Below are positions 26,728-36,989 of a DNA stretch of 64,000 bases, one piece after another (position 1 is the stretch's first letter; every line of letters starts with the position of its first letter). The position numbers were made by a program, and so were the translations under genes. Source of the stretch: an uncultured Colwellia sp. (lineage in GTDB: Bacteria; Pseudomonadota; Gammaproteobacteria; Enterobacterales; Alteromonadaceae). The notes beneath the pieces are model-generated. The model was given only the letters and a program-made list of their open reading frames with translations, was not told the origin of the DNA and searched no databases. The stretch is taken from positions 62,001-126,000 of the forward strand of contig CAJXWZ010000012.1 in assembly GCA_913062815.1 (NCBI GenBank). Reading direction: 5' to 3'.

Positions 26728-29700
26728 TGAATTTAACGGCGCCTGCTCTTAAAAATCCTACTGCGGTCATTGTTGCCGTTTTATTAGTCGCGTTATTCGG
26801 TATTATTAGTTTGGTTAAGCTACCCGTGCAGCTAACTCCAAACATAAGTAAGCCGGAAATTAGCATTTCTACTGGTTGGCGCTCTGCTGCACCCCAAGAA
26901 ATCGAAGCCGAAATCATTGAACGGCAAGAAGATGTGCTCAAAGGCCTGCAAGGTTTAGATTTACTCACCTCAAGTTCTAATCAGGGCAGTGGTAATATCA
27001 CCTTGCGTTATAAATCAGGGGTGAATTTAGAGCGCGCGCTCATTGATGTAATGAGCGCACTTAATCAAGTACCTAATTATCCTGCAGATTCGACCGAGCC
27101 GGTTATTTCTGTCGGTGGTGATAGCACCTTCGACGCCATTGCTTGGTTTGCCTTAAAGCCTTTAGCAGAGAACAGGCGCGATATTGTTAGTTATCAAGAC
27201 TATGTTGAAGAGGTTATTCAAACCCGAATCGAACGTGTTGCCGGAATATCTAAGAGTAACGCGTTTGGCGGCTTGTCCTCAGAATTAAGAATAACATTCG
27301 ATCCCTATAAAGCCGCAGCGCTAGGTTTAAATCTTCCAGAACTTGTCTCTACGTTCGCTAATAATAGTGATACCTCTGGTGGTTTTAATGAAGTAGGGCG
27401 AAGAAAGTATACCTTAAGGTTTTCTGGCAAGTATGGGGCAGAACAGTTAGCAGAAATGGTACTTGAGTGGCGTGATGGCAAACCTATTCTATTACGTGAT
27501 GTCGCTATTGTTGAACAAACTTTGCAAGACAGAGATGGCATATTAACCCTTGATGGAGAGCCGGCCATAGCGATGAATGCTCAAGCTGAGCAAGGAGTGA
27601 ATGTGATTGAAGTGATGGCAGGATTAAAAGCTGCCATGGCGGAGTTAAATAGTGGACCATTGAAGCGTGTTGGCTTACAAATGATCCAGATGTCTGATGA
27701 GACTATTTATATCAATCGCTCAATGGATTTGGTCCGTAATAACTTGCTAATGGGAATAGGTCTGGCAATCATTGTACTTTGGTGGTTTCTACGAAAGTTC
27801 AGAGCCACGTTAATTGTTGCGTTAGCCATTCCCATTTCTCTTATTGTGACTTTAGTGGTGATGTATATCACAAACCGAACCTTGAATATTATTTCAATGG
27901 CTGGTTTAGCTTTTGCCGTTGGTATGGTTTTAGATGCGGCAATCGTGGTGTTAGAAAATATAGTTCGGTTAAGGGAGAAAGGAGAAGCACCTGAGCAGGC
28001 ATCACTTAAAGGGGCCACCCAAGTTTGGGGCGCATTAATCGCTTCTACGGTTACCACGGTGGCGATATTTCTACCTATTGCTTTTTTAGAAGCGGTTTCA
28101 GGGCAATTATTTGCTGATTTAGCGATAACCATTGCCGTTGCGATTGTTGCTTCCTTAATTATTGCCGTAACAGTTTTACCTACAGCTGCTAGAAACTTGT
28201 TGGCACAAGTGAAAGATGAAGATCCTCACGCACATTGGTGGCGAAATATCACCAAAGGCATTATGCGTATAACGAGCACCCCGACTAAACGTTATGCATG
28301 GATTTTTGGGTTGATGTTGACATCTTTCGTCGGTAGTTGGTTACTATTTCCTAAGATAGATTACTTACCCAAGGGTAATCAAAATCAATTCCAAGCCTTT
28401 ATTTTACCTCCGCCAGGGCTAAGTTATCCGGCGGCACGTGTTGAAATGAGTGATGAGATTAACCGGCGGATAAAGCCCTATTTAACCGGCGAAAAAGAAC
28501 CGAAAATAGCACATACTTGGATGGGCTTTTTTGGTAGTTTTGGTTTTATGGGGGGACATGCCGAAGACGCTAACGATATAGGTAAAATCATTCAGGTTAT
28601 TAATTCTGAGTTTTTACAAGGGTTTCCTGACACTATGGCTTTTGCTTCGCAATCGCAGATATTTCAAAGCCTTGGTGGGGGGAGACGTATTGATGTGGAT
28701 ATTCAAGGTAATGATGTCGATACGTTATTAAAAGCTGCTCAGACGGGATATGGCGCTATTAGCCAAGCTTTGACAGGGGCTCAAATTCAACCATCACCGG
28801 GTTTGACCTTAGCTGAGCCAGAGCTACGTATGATCCCTAATGAAAGGCGTATTGCTGAAGCTGGCTGGAACCGTTCAGAAGTTGCTGCTATTTCGCGCTC
28901 ACTGGGCACAGGGTTATATGTTGGCGACTTTTTTAATGGTCAAAAACGTCTCGATGTTTTTCTTCGCTCAACTGATTGGCAATCACCTGAAGAGTTGGCC
29001 GCGATACCATTATTCACACCCAATGCTGGTGTACAGCAGGTAGGTGACTTAGCTGAAATAGTCAGAACAGCTGGACCAAGCTCGATTCGAAGAGTTAACA
29101 GACAGCGCACTATTACTTTGCAAGTCACGCCGCCCGATGATTTGAGTTTAGAAGAAGCGATTGAGCAAATAAAACTTAAAGCAGAGCCGGCAATTATGGC
29201 GGTATTATCGAGTGATGCGACCGGCGAAGGTATAGCGAGTGTTAACTATCGTGGTAGTGCTGAAGCATTAACTGAAGCATTAGCCAGTATGAGTCAGAGT
29301 TTCATTTTGGCTTTGCTTATCCTTTATTTACTAATGGCTGCCTTGTTTCAATCCTTTAAGGACAGTTTATTAGTGGTATTGACTATTCCGCTGGCGACCA
29401 TTGGTGGCATCGGTTTTTTACAACTTACTAATTTGATTATATTTCAACCGCTTGATTTACTGACTATGATAGGTTTTATCATTTTACTAGGTCTTGTGGT
29501 TAACAATGCTATCTTGCTAGTTTATCAAACACGCATGGGAGAACGAGAAGGCTTATCTCGCCATGATGCGGTTGAACAAGCTGTTAGACTGAGGTTAAGG
29601 CCTATTTTGATGAGCACCCTCACCAGTATTTGCGGCATGTTACCTTTATTGCTAGTGCCTGGTGCTGGAGCAGAGTTATATCGCGGCATTGCTGCGGTTA

Positions 29701-29807
29701 TCGTTGGCGGCATGAGTGTGAGTACCATCTTTACGCTGATTTATTTACCAAGTTTATTACAGCTAGGACGGAGTTCGCAAAAAGTAAATCAGGTTTATAG
29801 TAGCTAA
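26727..29807 (+). CDS. RND efflux transporter permease (HAE/AcrB-like), copy 2
   Basis: A 1026-residue RND pump subunit with the same plan and clear similarity to copy 1 (both read STGWRSAAP near residue 45 and GFIILLGLVVNNAIL in TM10). In TM4 the motif is GMVLDAAIVVLEN, with D403 kept and the second AcrB Asp replaced by A404. In TM10 the AcrB Lys is Asn (N926). It may export lipophilic compounds or, as in some subfamilies, envelope lipids; no evidence decides. No outer-membrane factor is encoded nearby, so it would share a TolC-like channel. Confidence 0.92.
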   Translation: MNLTAPALKNPTAVIVAVLLVALFGIISLVKLPVQLTPNISKPEISISTGWRSAAPQEIEAEIIERQEDVLKGLQGLDLLTSSSNQGSGNITLRYKSGVNLERALIDVMSALNQVPNYPADSTEPVISVGGDSTFDAIAWFALKPLAENRRDIVSYQDYVEEVIQTRIERVAGISKSNAFGGLSSELRITFDPYKAAALGLNLPELVSTFANNSDTSGGFNEVGRRKYTLRFSGKYGAEQLAEMVLEWRDGKPILLRDVAIVEQTLQDRDGILTLDGEPAIAMNAQAEQGVNVIEVMAGLKAAMAELNSGPLKRVGLQMIQMSDETIYINRSMDLVRNNLLMGIGLAIIVLWWFLRKFRATLIVALAIPISLIVTLVVMYITNRTLNIISMAGLAFAVGMVLDAAIVVLENIVRLREKGEAPEQASLKGATQVWGALIASTVTTVAIFLPIAFLEAVSGQLFADLAITIAVAIVASLIIAVTVLPTAARNLLAQVKDEDPHAHWWRNITKGIMRITSTPTKRYAWIFGLMLTSFVGSWLLFPKIDYLPKGNQNQFQAFILPPPGLSYPAARVEMSDEINRRIKPYLTGEKEPKIAHTWMGFFGSFGFMGGHAEDANDIGKIIQVINSEFLQGFPDTMAFASQSQIFQSLGGGRRIDVDIQGNDVDTLLKAAQTGYGAISQALTGAQIQPSPGLTLAEPELRMIPNERRIAEAGWNRSEVAAISRSLGTGLYVGDFFNGQKRLDVFLRSTDWQSPEELAAIPLFTPNAGVQQVGDLAEIVRTAGPSSIRRVNRQRTITLQVTPPDDLSLEEAIEQIKLKAEPAIMAVLSSDATGEGIASVNYRGSAEALTEALASMSQSFILALLILYLLMAALFQSFKDSLLVVLTIPLATIGGIGFLQLTNLIIFQPLDLLTMIGFIILLGLVVNNAILLVYQTRMGEREGLSRHDAVEQAVRLRLRPILMSTLTSICGMLPLLLVPGAGAELYRGIAAVIVGGMSVSTIFTLIYLPSLLQLGRSSQKVNQVYSS

Positions 29808-29828
29808 CGAGGTAGTGATAATTTGAGA

Positions 29829-29857
29829 AATGCAGGAACACATGCCCTGCATTTTTT
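29829..29857 (+). terminator. Terminator after the second RND operon
   Basis: The stem AATGCAGG/CCTGCATT (nine-base loop) is followed by a T run, about 20 bases after the RND stop and 25 bases before the convergent tsaD stop. Confidence 0.7.
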
Positions 29858-29881
29858 GTCATATTGACAAATTCTAACGGA

Positions 29882-30913
29882 TTATACTGCTGGTAAACTG
29901 TCTAGAGACCAGCGCGGATTAGCTTTAAAAGTTAAATCGGCGTCGGTACCCGCTTTCAAACGCTGTAAACCTGCGTAGGCGATCATAGCACCGTTATCAG
30001 TACAAAATTCAGGTCTAGGATAAAACACACTGCCGCCTAGTTTTTTAGTGGTGGTGGCTAATTTTTCTCTTAACGCTGTATTAGCACTAACACCACCGGC
30101 GATGACCAATCGGTTTAAGTTTTCTTGTTTTAGTGCACGTTTGCACTTTATTGCCAAAGTCTCAACGACAGCTTGTTGAAAGGCAAAAGCAATATCTGCA
30201 TGGGTTTGTTTAAGCTCAGTGCCTACTATGTCTGCACATTCTTTTCTAACCAAAGTACTTGCCGCTGTTTTTAAACCACTAAAACTAAAGTCTAGTCCTG
30301 GTCTATCGGTCATTGGCCTAGGCAACTTAAAGCGATTAGCAACACCAGATACAGCCATCTTAGATAATGCGGGGCCTCCTGGATAATCTAAGCCAAGTAG
30401 TTTAGCTGTTTTATCAAAGGCTTCACCGGCAGCGTCATCAACAGATTCACCTAATAACTTATACTGTCCAATACCGTCAACACGCACCAACATGGTATGA
30501 CCGCCTGAAACTAATAGCGCGACGAAAGGGAACTCTGGTACATCATCTTCTAGCATTGGCGCCAGTAAGTGACCTTCCATATGATGCACTGGCACAGCAG
30601 GTAAGTTCCAACCATAAGCTAAACTACGACCAATTGAACAGCCAACTAATAAAGCACCGATAAGCCCAGGGCCTGCGGTATAAGCAACCCCATCTAAATC
30701 TTGAGGCTCTAAGTTGGCATCCTTTAAAACTTCTTTAATTAGCGGAATAGTTTTACGAACATGATCCCGAGAAGCTAGCTCTGGCACTACCCCGCCATAA
30801 TCAGCATGAACGGCAATTTGACTATATAATCTATGGGACATTATGCCTTGCTCGTCATCATAAATAGCAATACCTGTTTCATCACAAGAGGTTTCGATGC
30901 CTAAAATTCGCAT
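29882..30913 (-). CDS. tsaD: tRNA N6-adenosine threonylcarbamoyltransferase TsaD
   Basis: Catalyses the last step of t6A37 synthesis on ANN-decoding tRNAs, with TsaB and TsaE. The metal-binding H111-x3-H115 motif (HMEGH), the N-terminal [14 protein letters not shown], and [11 protein letters not shown] and [11 protein letters not shown] are all present. At 343 residues it is complete. Divergent from rpsU, as in most gammaproteobacteria. Confidence 0.95.
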   Translation of the reverse strand: MRILGIETSCDETGIAIYDDEQGIMSHRLYSQIAVHADYGGVVPELASRDHVRKTIPLIKEVLKDANLEPQDLDGVAYTAGPGLIGALLVGCSIGRSLAYGWNLPAVPVHHMEGHLLAPMLEDDVPEFPFVALLVSGGHTMLVRVDGIGQYKLLGESVDDAAGEAFDKTAKLLGLDYPGGPALSKMAVSGVANRFKLPRPMTDRPGLDFSFSGLKTAASTLVRKECADIVGTELKQTHADIAFAFQQAVVETLAIKCKRALKQENLNRLVIAGGVSANTALREKLATTTKKLGGSVFYPRPEFCTDNGAMIAYAGLQRLKAGTDADLTFKANPRWSLDSLPAV

Positions 30914-31060
30914 AATTTGGTGTCGTTAGTCGATAAGTGCGGCGATTTTACCTGCACAGATGATATTTCGCTAGTATATTTGTCAGTGGAATGAAATTAG
31001 CCTTTACTTCGTTGCGTAGTTAGCAGTAGAATACGTCACCCATTTTTGATAGAGCGGGTG

Positions 31061-31088
31061 TTGACAAGATTTTATTAGTGGTTAAATG
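31061..31088 (+). promoter_or_regulatory. Candidate promoter of the rpsU-yqeY-dnaG-rpoD operon
   Basis: A perfect -35 box TTGACA at 31061-31066 is followed after 16 bases by TAAATG, a fair -10 box, about 60 bases before rpsU. It is the only good -35 in the tsaD-rpsU gap on this strand. Confidence 0.45.
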
Positions 31089-31147
31089 CTACTAACGTTG
31101 AAGTTAAACGCCGATTTATATAGATACATACTAAGGTAAAAAAGTAC

Positions 31148-31363
31148 ATGCCAGTAATTAAAGTAAGAGAAAACGAACCATTTGACGTAGCACTACGTCG
31201 TTTCAAACGTTCATGTGAAAAAGCAGGTATCCTTTCAGAAGTTCGTCGTCGCGAATGTTATGAAAAGCCAACTTGGGAACGTAAACGTAAAAAAGCAGCT
31301 GCTGTTAAACGTGCTGCGAAAAAAGTTTCTCGTGAGAATGCTCGTCGCATTCGCATGTACTAA
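31148..31363 (+). CDS. rpsU: 30S ribosomal protein bS21
   Basis: A 71-residue, very basic protein ([20 protein letters not shown] ... ENARRIRMY), complete and typical. It is needed for translation initiation on the small subunit. First gene of the macromolecular synthesis operon. Confidence 0.97.
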   Translation: MPVIKVRENEPFDVALRRFKRSCEKAGILSEVRRRECYEKPTWERKRKKAAAVKRAAKKVSRENARRIRMY

Positions 31364-31409
31364 GCATTATTTTTAAATAATCCCCTTAGTTAGTTTTCGA
31401 GGATATTAG

Positions 31410-31853
31410 ATGTCACTTCTAATTCAACTCAAAGATGAAATGAAAAACGCCATGCGTGCTAAAGACAAATTACGTCTTGGTGTAATTCGTATGGCTTTAT
31501 CTGCAATTAAACAAGCTGAAATCGATCACAACACAGAAGCAACAGATGACAATATTATTGCCGTATTAACCAAAATGGTTAAGCAGCGTAAAGAGTCTAT
31601 TAAAATGTTTAGCGATGGTGGCCGTGATGAATTGGCAGCTAAAGAAGCTGAAGAAGTTACTGCTTTAGAGTTTTTTCTTCCAAAGCCGCTTAATGATGCA
31701 GAAATTAAAGATTTAATTAGCAAAGCGATTAGCGATACTGGTGCAGCCTCAATGGCTGACATGGGTAAAGTAATGGCGGAGTTAAAACCTCTAATGCAGG
31801 GCAAAGCAGACATGGGCGCAGTGAGCGGTCAAGTAAGAGCTGCACTAAATTAG
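31410..31853 (+). CDS. yqeY: GatB/YqeY domain-containing protein
   Basis: A 147-residue helical protein of the YqeY family, which resembles the C-terminal tRNA-binding region of GatB. Motifs include LIQLKDEMKNAMRAKDK, LGVIRMALSAIKQAEID, VLTKMVKQRKESI and the C-terminal GKVMAELKPLMQGKADMG. The exact role is unknown; a link to aminoacyl-tRNA handling is inferred from the fold. It sits between rpsU and dnaG and is followed by a strong terminator. Confidence 0.9.
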   Translation: MSLLIQLKDEMKNAMRAKDKLRLGVIRMALSAIKQAEIDHNTEATDDNIIAVLTKMVKQRKESIKMFSDGGRDELAAKEAEEVTALEFFLPKPLNDAEIKDLISKAISDTGAASMADMGKVMAELKPLMQGKADMGAVSGQVRAALN

Positions 31854-31873
31854 CAAGGTAAAATTGATTTAAT

Positions 31874-31908
31874 AAAACCGTAACAACTTAAGTTGTTACG
31901 GTTTTTTT
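31874..31908 (+). terminator. Strong terminator between yqeY and dnaG
   Basis: A perfectly self-complementary stem of about 16 bp (core CCGTAACAAC and its complement) is followed by seven T. In E. coli a similar terminator between rpsU and dnaG keeps primase levels low. Confidence 0.85.
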
Positions 31909-32001
31909 CGCTTTACCACAACTAAAAATATCGCACCTTTTGTATTTCATTTTGTGTACAATAAATGCCTTTCTTTTCCTTAGTAGACGATTATAAACAG
32001 T

Positions 32002-33759
32002 ATGGCCGGACGTATTCCTCGACAATTTATTGATGATTTATTAGCTCGTGCTGATATTGTTGAATTAGTCGATGCGCGCGTGCCATTGAAAAAAGCCGGT
32101 AAAAACTACCAAGCTTGTTGCCCTTTTCATAATGAAAAATCTCCTTCATTCACCGTCAGCCATGATAAACAGTTTTACCATTGCTTTGGTTGTGGCGAGC
32201 ATGGCAATGCCATTTCATTTTTAATGGAATTTGATCGTCTTGATTTTGTTGATGCTGTAGAAGAGCTGGCTTCTCATTGCGGTATAGAGGTCGTGCGAGA
32301 AGAAAATAATGCGAGCCCTGCTGAACAGCGTCGTCAGCAACAAATTTATCAGCAAAAACAAGATGATTATGAGCTAATGAAACAAGTCAGCCGCTTTTTT
32401 CAGCAACAATTGAAATCATCAACAGATAAAGATGTTGCCATCAACTATTTAAAAGGTCGTGGTTTAAGCGGTGAAGTAGTTAAGCGTTTTGGCATAGGGT
32501 ATATAAGTGATGCTTGGGATGGCATGATGAAAACCTTCTCAGCTAATGGCCAAGCAAATCAACAATTGGTTGATTTAGGTATGGCGATACAAGGTGATAA
32601 AAATAGGCCATATGATAGGTTTCGTGGTCGTATTATGTTCCCCATCCATGACAAACGAGGACGGGTTATCGGTTTTGGTGGACGGGTGTTAGGTGACGAA
32701 AAACCAAAATATTTAAACTCACCAGAAACGCGGGTTTACCATAAAGGTCAAGAGTTATATGGCCTTTATGAAGCTAAACAGGCTAATAAAAACCTCGAAC
32801 GATTGGTGGTTGTTGAAGGATACATGGATGTGGTGGCATTAGCGCAGCATGGCGTTAATTATGCTGTGGCCTCATTAGGTACGGCAACGACTTCTGAGCA
32901 ATTACAAACCATGTTTCGTACGGTAAAAGAAGTGATTTGTTGTTTTGATGGTGATAGAGCAGGGCGGGATGCTGCATGGCGAGCAATGGAAAATGCCTTA
33001 CCGCTTATTCGTGATGGTTTTTCATTAAAGTTTGTTTTCGTTCCTGATGGCGAAGACCCTGATTCATTAATTCGTAAGCAAGGCCAAGCCGCTTTTGAAA
33101 AAACATTAAATGAAGCCATGCCGCTATCTCAATTTTTGTTTGATAAGTTCTTAGAAGATAACCCTGTTAATACTACGGAAGAAAAGGTTGCTTTAATTGA
33201 TAAACTCCAACCCTACCTTCATAAACTACCCGATAGTATGTTAAAGAATGCCATTGTTGAAGAAATGGCTACTTATTTTGGACTAAATAGCGAAAAACGG
33301 TTGTTAGAACTACAAAAAATAAATGCCAGTCCAGTACAGAAAGCCGGGAAGAAAAGCACTAAAGTAACACCGGTTAGATTGGCTATTGCATTACTGTTAG
33401 AACATCCCCATATAGTAAAAGAGTTGGGTGATATCTCCGTACTTGAGCCGTTAACTATGCCAGGTATTGAATTGTTGACGCAATTATTGCAATTGTGTCA
33501 ACAAAACCCTGAAATAAAAACAGCACAGTTATTAGAATATTTTCGTGATACTGCTCAAGGAAAACAGTTGGCTAAATTAATGTGTTGGCAACATCATATT
33601 GAAGCCGATGCAGCCGCAGATGTTTTTCTCGATAGTATTGAAAAATTACTGAATGATTTTGTTGAGCAACGAGCTGAATTTTTACTACAAAAAGCACGAC
33701 TGAAAAAAATAACACCACAAGAAAGACAAGAGCTGCAAGCGATACTTAATGCAACTTAG
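32002..33759 (+). CDS. dnaG: DNA primase DnaG
   Basis: Makes RNA primers at the replication fork. The N-terminal zinc ribbon has C40, H43 (CCPFHNEKSPSF) and FYHCFGCGEHGN. The TOPRIM domain shows VVVEGYMDVVAL and CCFDGDRAGRDAAWR. The C-terminal helical DnaB-binding region follows from about residue 440. At 585 residues it is full length. Second block of the macromolecular synthesis operon, 148 bases downstream of yqeY. Confidence 0.96.
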   Translation: MAGRIPRQFIDDLLARADIVELVDARVPLKKAGKNYQACCPFHNEKSPSFTVSHDKQFYHCFGCGEHGNAISFLMEFDRLDFVDAVEELASHCGIEVVREENNASPAEQRRQQQIYQQKQDDYELMKQVSRFFQQQLKSSTDKDVAINYLKGRGLSGEVVKRFGIGYISDAWDGMMKTFSANGQANQQLVDLGMAIQGDKNRPYDRFRGRIMFPIHDKRGRVIGFGGRVLGDEKPKYLNSPETRVYHKGQELYGLYEAKQANKNLERLVVVEGYMDVVALAQHGVNYAVASLGTATTSEQLQTMFRTVKEVICCFDGDRAGRDAAWRAMENALPLIRDGFSLKFVFVPDGEDPDSLIRKQGQAAFEKTLNEAMPLSQFLFDKFLEDNPVNTTEEKVALIDKLQPYLHKLPDSMLKNAIVEEMATYFGLNSEKRLLELQKINASPVQKAGKKSTKVTPVRLAIALLLEHPHIVKELGDISVLEPLTMPGIELLTQLLQLCQQNPEIKTAQLLEYFRDTAQGKQLAKLMCWQHHIEADAAADVFLDSIEKLLNDFVEQRAEFLLQKARLKKITPQERQELQAILNAT

Positions 33760-33811
33760 TTAATTAATACTATACTTGAATTCAAAGGTGGAAATAGCAC
33801 TGGAAACTCGC

Positions 33812-33817
33812 TATAAT
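33812..33817 (+). promoter_or_regulatory. -10 box of a possible rpoD promoter
   Basis: TATAAT lies in the dnaG-rpoD gap, 90 bases before rpoD, with a weak TGGAAA 17 bases upstream. It would give rpoD an independent transcript. Confidence 0.4.
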
Positions 33818-33906
33818 TTGCCGCTTTATTTGTGCAGCTTTTGCTATACCATATTTATAGTATTGTTTGAAAAACATACTTACCAGACATAGGTGGACAC
33901 TCGTCA

Positions 33907-35754
33907 ATGGAACAAGCCCCTCAATCTAGATTGAAAGATTTAATAACCAAAGGTAAAGAGCAAGGTTATTTAACGTTTGCGCAAGTTAACGATCATCTAC
34001 CCCAAGATATTATTGACTCAGATCAAGTCGAAGATATTGTTAGTATGATCAATGATATGGGTATTCAAGTTTTTGAAAATGCCCCTGATGCTGACACCTT
34101 GATGATGAGCGAAGCTAATACTGATGAAGATGCTGCCGAAGCTGCAGCACAGGCATTAGCAACAGTAGAAAGCGAAATTGGCCGTACAACGGACCCTGTT
34201 CGAATGTATATGCGCGAAATGGGTACAGTAGAATTACTGACTCGTAAAGGCGAAATTGTTATCGCTAAGCGTATTGAAGAAGGAATTAAAGAAGTACAGC
34301 GTAGTGTTTCTGAGTATCCACCAGCAATCAATTACTTACTTGATATGTGGGATAACTTTGAAGCAGAAGAAGTACGTTTATCTGATATTATTGTCGGTTT
34401 TCTAGACCCAGATGCAGAAGAAGAAGAAGTACCTGCAGCAGCAACTCATGTTGGCTCTGAATTATCTAAAGAAGAGTTAGATGATGAAGATAAAGACGGC
34501 TCTGACTCTGATGATGAAGACGAAGAAGAAGAAGATACCGGGCCATGTCCTGAATTGGCCCGTGAAAAGTTTACTGCTTTACGCGATGCTTATGAAAATG
34601 CCAACAAGGTGATTGATGCTAAAGGCCGTGGCCATAAAGACGCACAAGAAGCTATAGACGGTGTTGCGGAAGTTTTCAAAGAGTTTCGTTTAATCCCTAA
34701 ATTGTTTGATAAGCTTGTAAAGAACATGCGCAGTGTTATGGATAGATTACGCGTTCAAGAACGCTTAATTATGAAACATTGTGTTGTTGGTGCAGGCATG
34801 CCAAAGACCACTTTCATTAAAATTTTTCCTGGCAATGAAACCTCAAAAAATTGGTTTGAAGCTGAAAAAGCTGCTGGCCATAGTTATTCAGCGAAACTTG
34901 CTGATATTGAATTAGATGTTGAACGCTGTATTTATAAATTAAATCAGCTTGAAGAAGAGACGCATTTAAATATTCACGGCATTAAAGATATAAACCGTCG
35001 GATGTCAATTGGTGAAGCTAAAGCACGCCGAGCGAAGAAAGAAATGGTTGAAGCTAACTTACGTTTAGTTATTTCAATTGCGAAAAAATATACCAACCGT
35101 GGTTTACAATTCTTAGATTTAATTCAAGAAGGTAACATCGGGTTGATGAAAGCCGTTGATAAGTTTGAATACCGTCGTGGTTACAAGTTCTCAACTTATG
35201 CAACCTGGTGGATACGCCAAGCAATCACCCGTTCAATTGCTGACCAAGCACGTACCATTCGTATTCCGGTGCACATGATTGAAACTATCAATAAATTGAA
35301 TCGTGTGTCTCGTCAGATGTTACAAGAAATGGGCCGAGAGCCAACACCTGAAGAGTTGGCTGAACGTATGATCATGCCTGAAGATAAAATTCGTAAGGTA
35401 TTGAAAATAGCGAAAGAGCCTATTTCAATGGAAACGCCCATTGGTGATGATGAAGATTCACACTTAGGTGACTTTATTGAAGACGGAAGTGGTGAATTAC
35501 CGGTTGATTCAGCTACCTCGGAAAACCTTAAAGGTGCTACTCATGAAGTACTGGCTGGTTTAACAGCTCGTGAAGCGAAAGTACTAAGAATGCGTTTTGG
35601 TATCGACATGAATACCGACCATACGTTGGAAGAAGTAGGTAAGCAGTTTGATGTTACTCGTGAGCGTATTCGTCAAATTGAGGCGAAAGCTCTACGTAAA
35701 TTACGTCATCCATCGCGTTCAGAGCAACTAAAAAGTTTCTTAGATGGTGAGTAA
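33907..35754 (+). CDS. rpoD: RNA polymerase primary sigma factor RpoD (sigma-70)
   Basis: The housekeeping sigma factor. Region 1.1 (1-80), region 1.2 ([17 protein letters not shown]), a non-conserved insert with a run of Asp/Glu (about 193-218), regions 2.1-2.4 ([20 protein letters not shown] ... [14 protein letters not shown]), region 3 and region 4 ([20 protein letters not shown]) are all present. 615 residues. Last gene of the operon, ended by a strong terminator. Confidence 0.97.
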   Translation: MEQAPQSRLKDLITKGKEQGYLTFAQVNDHLPQDIIDSDQVEDIVSMINDMGIQVFENAPDADTLMMSEANTDEDAAEAAAQALATVESEIGRTTDPVRMYMREMGTVELLTRKGEIVIAKRIEEGIKEVQRSVSEYPPAINYLLDMWDNFEAEEVRLSDIIVGFLDPDAEEEEVPAAATHVGSELSKEELDDEDKDGSDSDDEDEEEEDTGPCPELAREKFTALRDAYENANKVIDAKGRGHKDAQEAIDGVAEVFKEFRLIPKLFDKLVKNMRSVMDRLRVQERLIMKHCVVGAGMPKTTFIKIFPGNETSKNWFEAEKAAGHSYSAKLADIELDVERCIYKLNQLEEETHLNIHGIKDINRRMSIGEAKARRAKKEMVEANLRLVISIAKKYTNRGLQFLDLIQEGNIGLMKAVDKFEYRRGYKFSTYATWWIRQAITRSIADQARTIRIPVHMIETINKLNRVSRQMLQEMGREPTPEELAERMIMPEDKIRKVLKIAKEPISMETPIGDDEDSHLGDFIEDGSGELPVDSATSENLKGATHEVLAGLTAREAKVLRMRFGIDMNTDHTLEEVGKQFDVTRERIRQIEAKALRKLRHPSRSEQLKSFLDGE

Positions 35755-35783
35755 ATACCTTTAAGCTTTTAAAAAGAAAATAT

Positions 35784-35823
35784 AAAAAAGAGTAAGCTAG
35801 TTGACTAGCTTACTCTTTTTTTT
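35784..35823. terminator. Bidirectional terminator between rpoD and mbnH
   Basis: A 14-bp perfect stem (AAAGAGTAAGCTAG and its complement, TTGA loop) is flanked by A and T runs, so it can end rpoD on the plus strand and mbnH on the minus strand. Confidence 0.85.
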
Positions 35824-35843
35824 ATTTGTAAATCAGCGATGAA

Positions 35844-36989
35844 CTAAGGCTTTGCGTGCTGTAGATTTGATAAAAAAGCTTCATCAGTTAGTGTTTCTAA
35901 AAATGCGATTAAGTCTTTTTTGTCTTGCTCTGTCATTACAAAACCTTTGATAAATGGACTTTTCAATTTATTTAAACGCCCATCGCCTTGGTACTTTCCT
36001 TTAATAATATTACGCCCACCTGCTGAATAGAAGTCTAACACTTCCGATAAAGTAGCAATGCTACCGTCATGCATATAAGGAGCAGAGACTTCGATGTTTC
36101 TCAGCGTAGGCGCTCTAAATCTACCATTATCTTGGGATAATGTGCTTATTTCATCCAAACCAGTGTCTTGCTCGGGATAACCGAATGTTCCTGTTATCTT
36201 ATTTTCAACTAAATATAATCCGGTATTATGAAAAGGCCTGCGGTCAATTAACTGCTTTTCATGACTCGTAGACTGCGTAAAATTAAAGCCACCATGACAA
36301 TGGTGACATTCTAGTTTTTCTGAAAAAAACAGTGACATACCTCGCAACGCTGATTCAGAAATAGCATCATCTTTATTAGCATAAGCGTATTGATCAAAAG
36401 GAGATTGTAAGGAAATCAGGCTTCTAACAAAACTAGCTAATGCTTTGCTGATCAAGTCGAAGGTGATTATATTGCCTTCATAATCAGGAAATGCCTGTTT
36501 AAATAATTGCTTATATGATGAGGTGGCAAAGCGAGCGAGTACTTTTGATTCATTATTAGTAATGCCTAATTCAATAGGGTCTTCACCAAACATAGGTAAA
36601 AGTATTTGTTGCTCAATAGAGGTTAAACCATCGTGAGCCCAAGTTAGTGTTTTATTGTAAGCAATATTAACTAATGCAGGGGAGTTACGACGGTGAATAT
36701 CACCAGTTGAGCCTTTTGAGGTGACAAGTGTCTCGGCAAAAGCATGTTTTTGTACATGACAACTTGCGCAAGCTTGGCTTTGATTTGCAGATAGGTTTTT
36801 ATCGTAAAATAGCTGTTTACCTAAGTTAACTTTCGCTACTGTCATCGGGTTGTTTGCTGGTACTTGTGGCTTAGGAAAACCTGTAAGTATTGGCCAATTA
36901 TACTCAGTCGGTTTTTTTTCTGCCTCTGAGCAAGAAACGATAAACAAGCAGAAAGCAAATGATAGGTAAAACGCAAACCTGTTATTCAT
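35844..36989 (-). CDS. Di-haem cytochrome c peroxidase family protein, MbnH-like
   Basis: A lipoprotein (lipobox IVSC after a short hydrophobic signal) of the MauG/CcpA superfamily. It has two haem-binding motifs: CASCH (in QACASCHVQKH) and CHHCH (in LECHHCHGGF). It also has RNSPALVNIAYN and APYMHDGSIATLSEVLDFY, typical of the group. It starts inside the last codons of the MbnP gene (8-base overlap). In characterised pairs MbnH oxidises a Trp of its partner MbnP to kynurenine, creating a copper site; that function is inferred here from the pairing. No methanobactin genes are present. Confidence 0.85.
   Translation of the reverse strand: MNNRFAFYLSFAFCLFIVSCSEAEKKPTEYNWPILTGFPKPQVPANNPMTVAKVNLGKQLFYDKNLSANQSQACASCHVQKHAFAETLVTSKGSTGDIHRRNSPALVNIAYNKTLTWAHDGLTSIEQQILLPMFGEDPIELGITNNESKVLARFATSSYKQLFKQAFPDYEGNIITFDLISKALASFVRSLISLQSPFDQYAYANKDDAISESALRGMSLFFSEKLECHHCHGGFNFTQSTSHEKQLIDRRPFHNTGLYLVENKITGTFGYPEQDTGLDEISTLSQDNGRFRAPTLRNIEVSAPYMHDGSIATLSEVLDFYSAGGRNIIKGKYQGDGRLNKLKSPFIKGFVMTEQDKKDLIAFLETLTDEAFLSNLQHAKP

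Noticed and set aside
27707-28132. 141-codon minus-strand ORF within the second RND permease
   Set aside because: Antisense shadow of TM segments; no own ribosome binding site or family motif.
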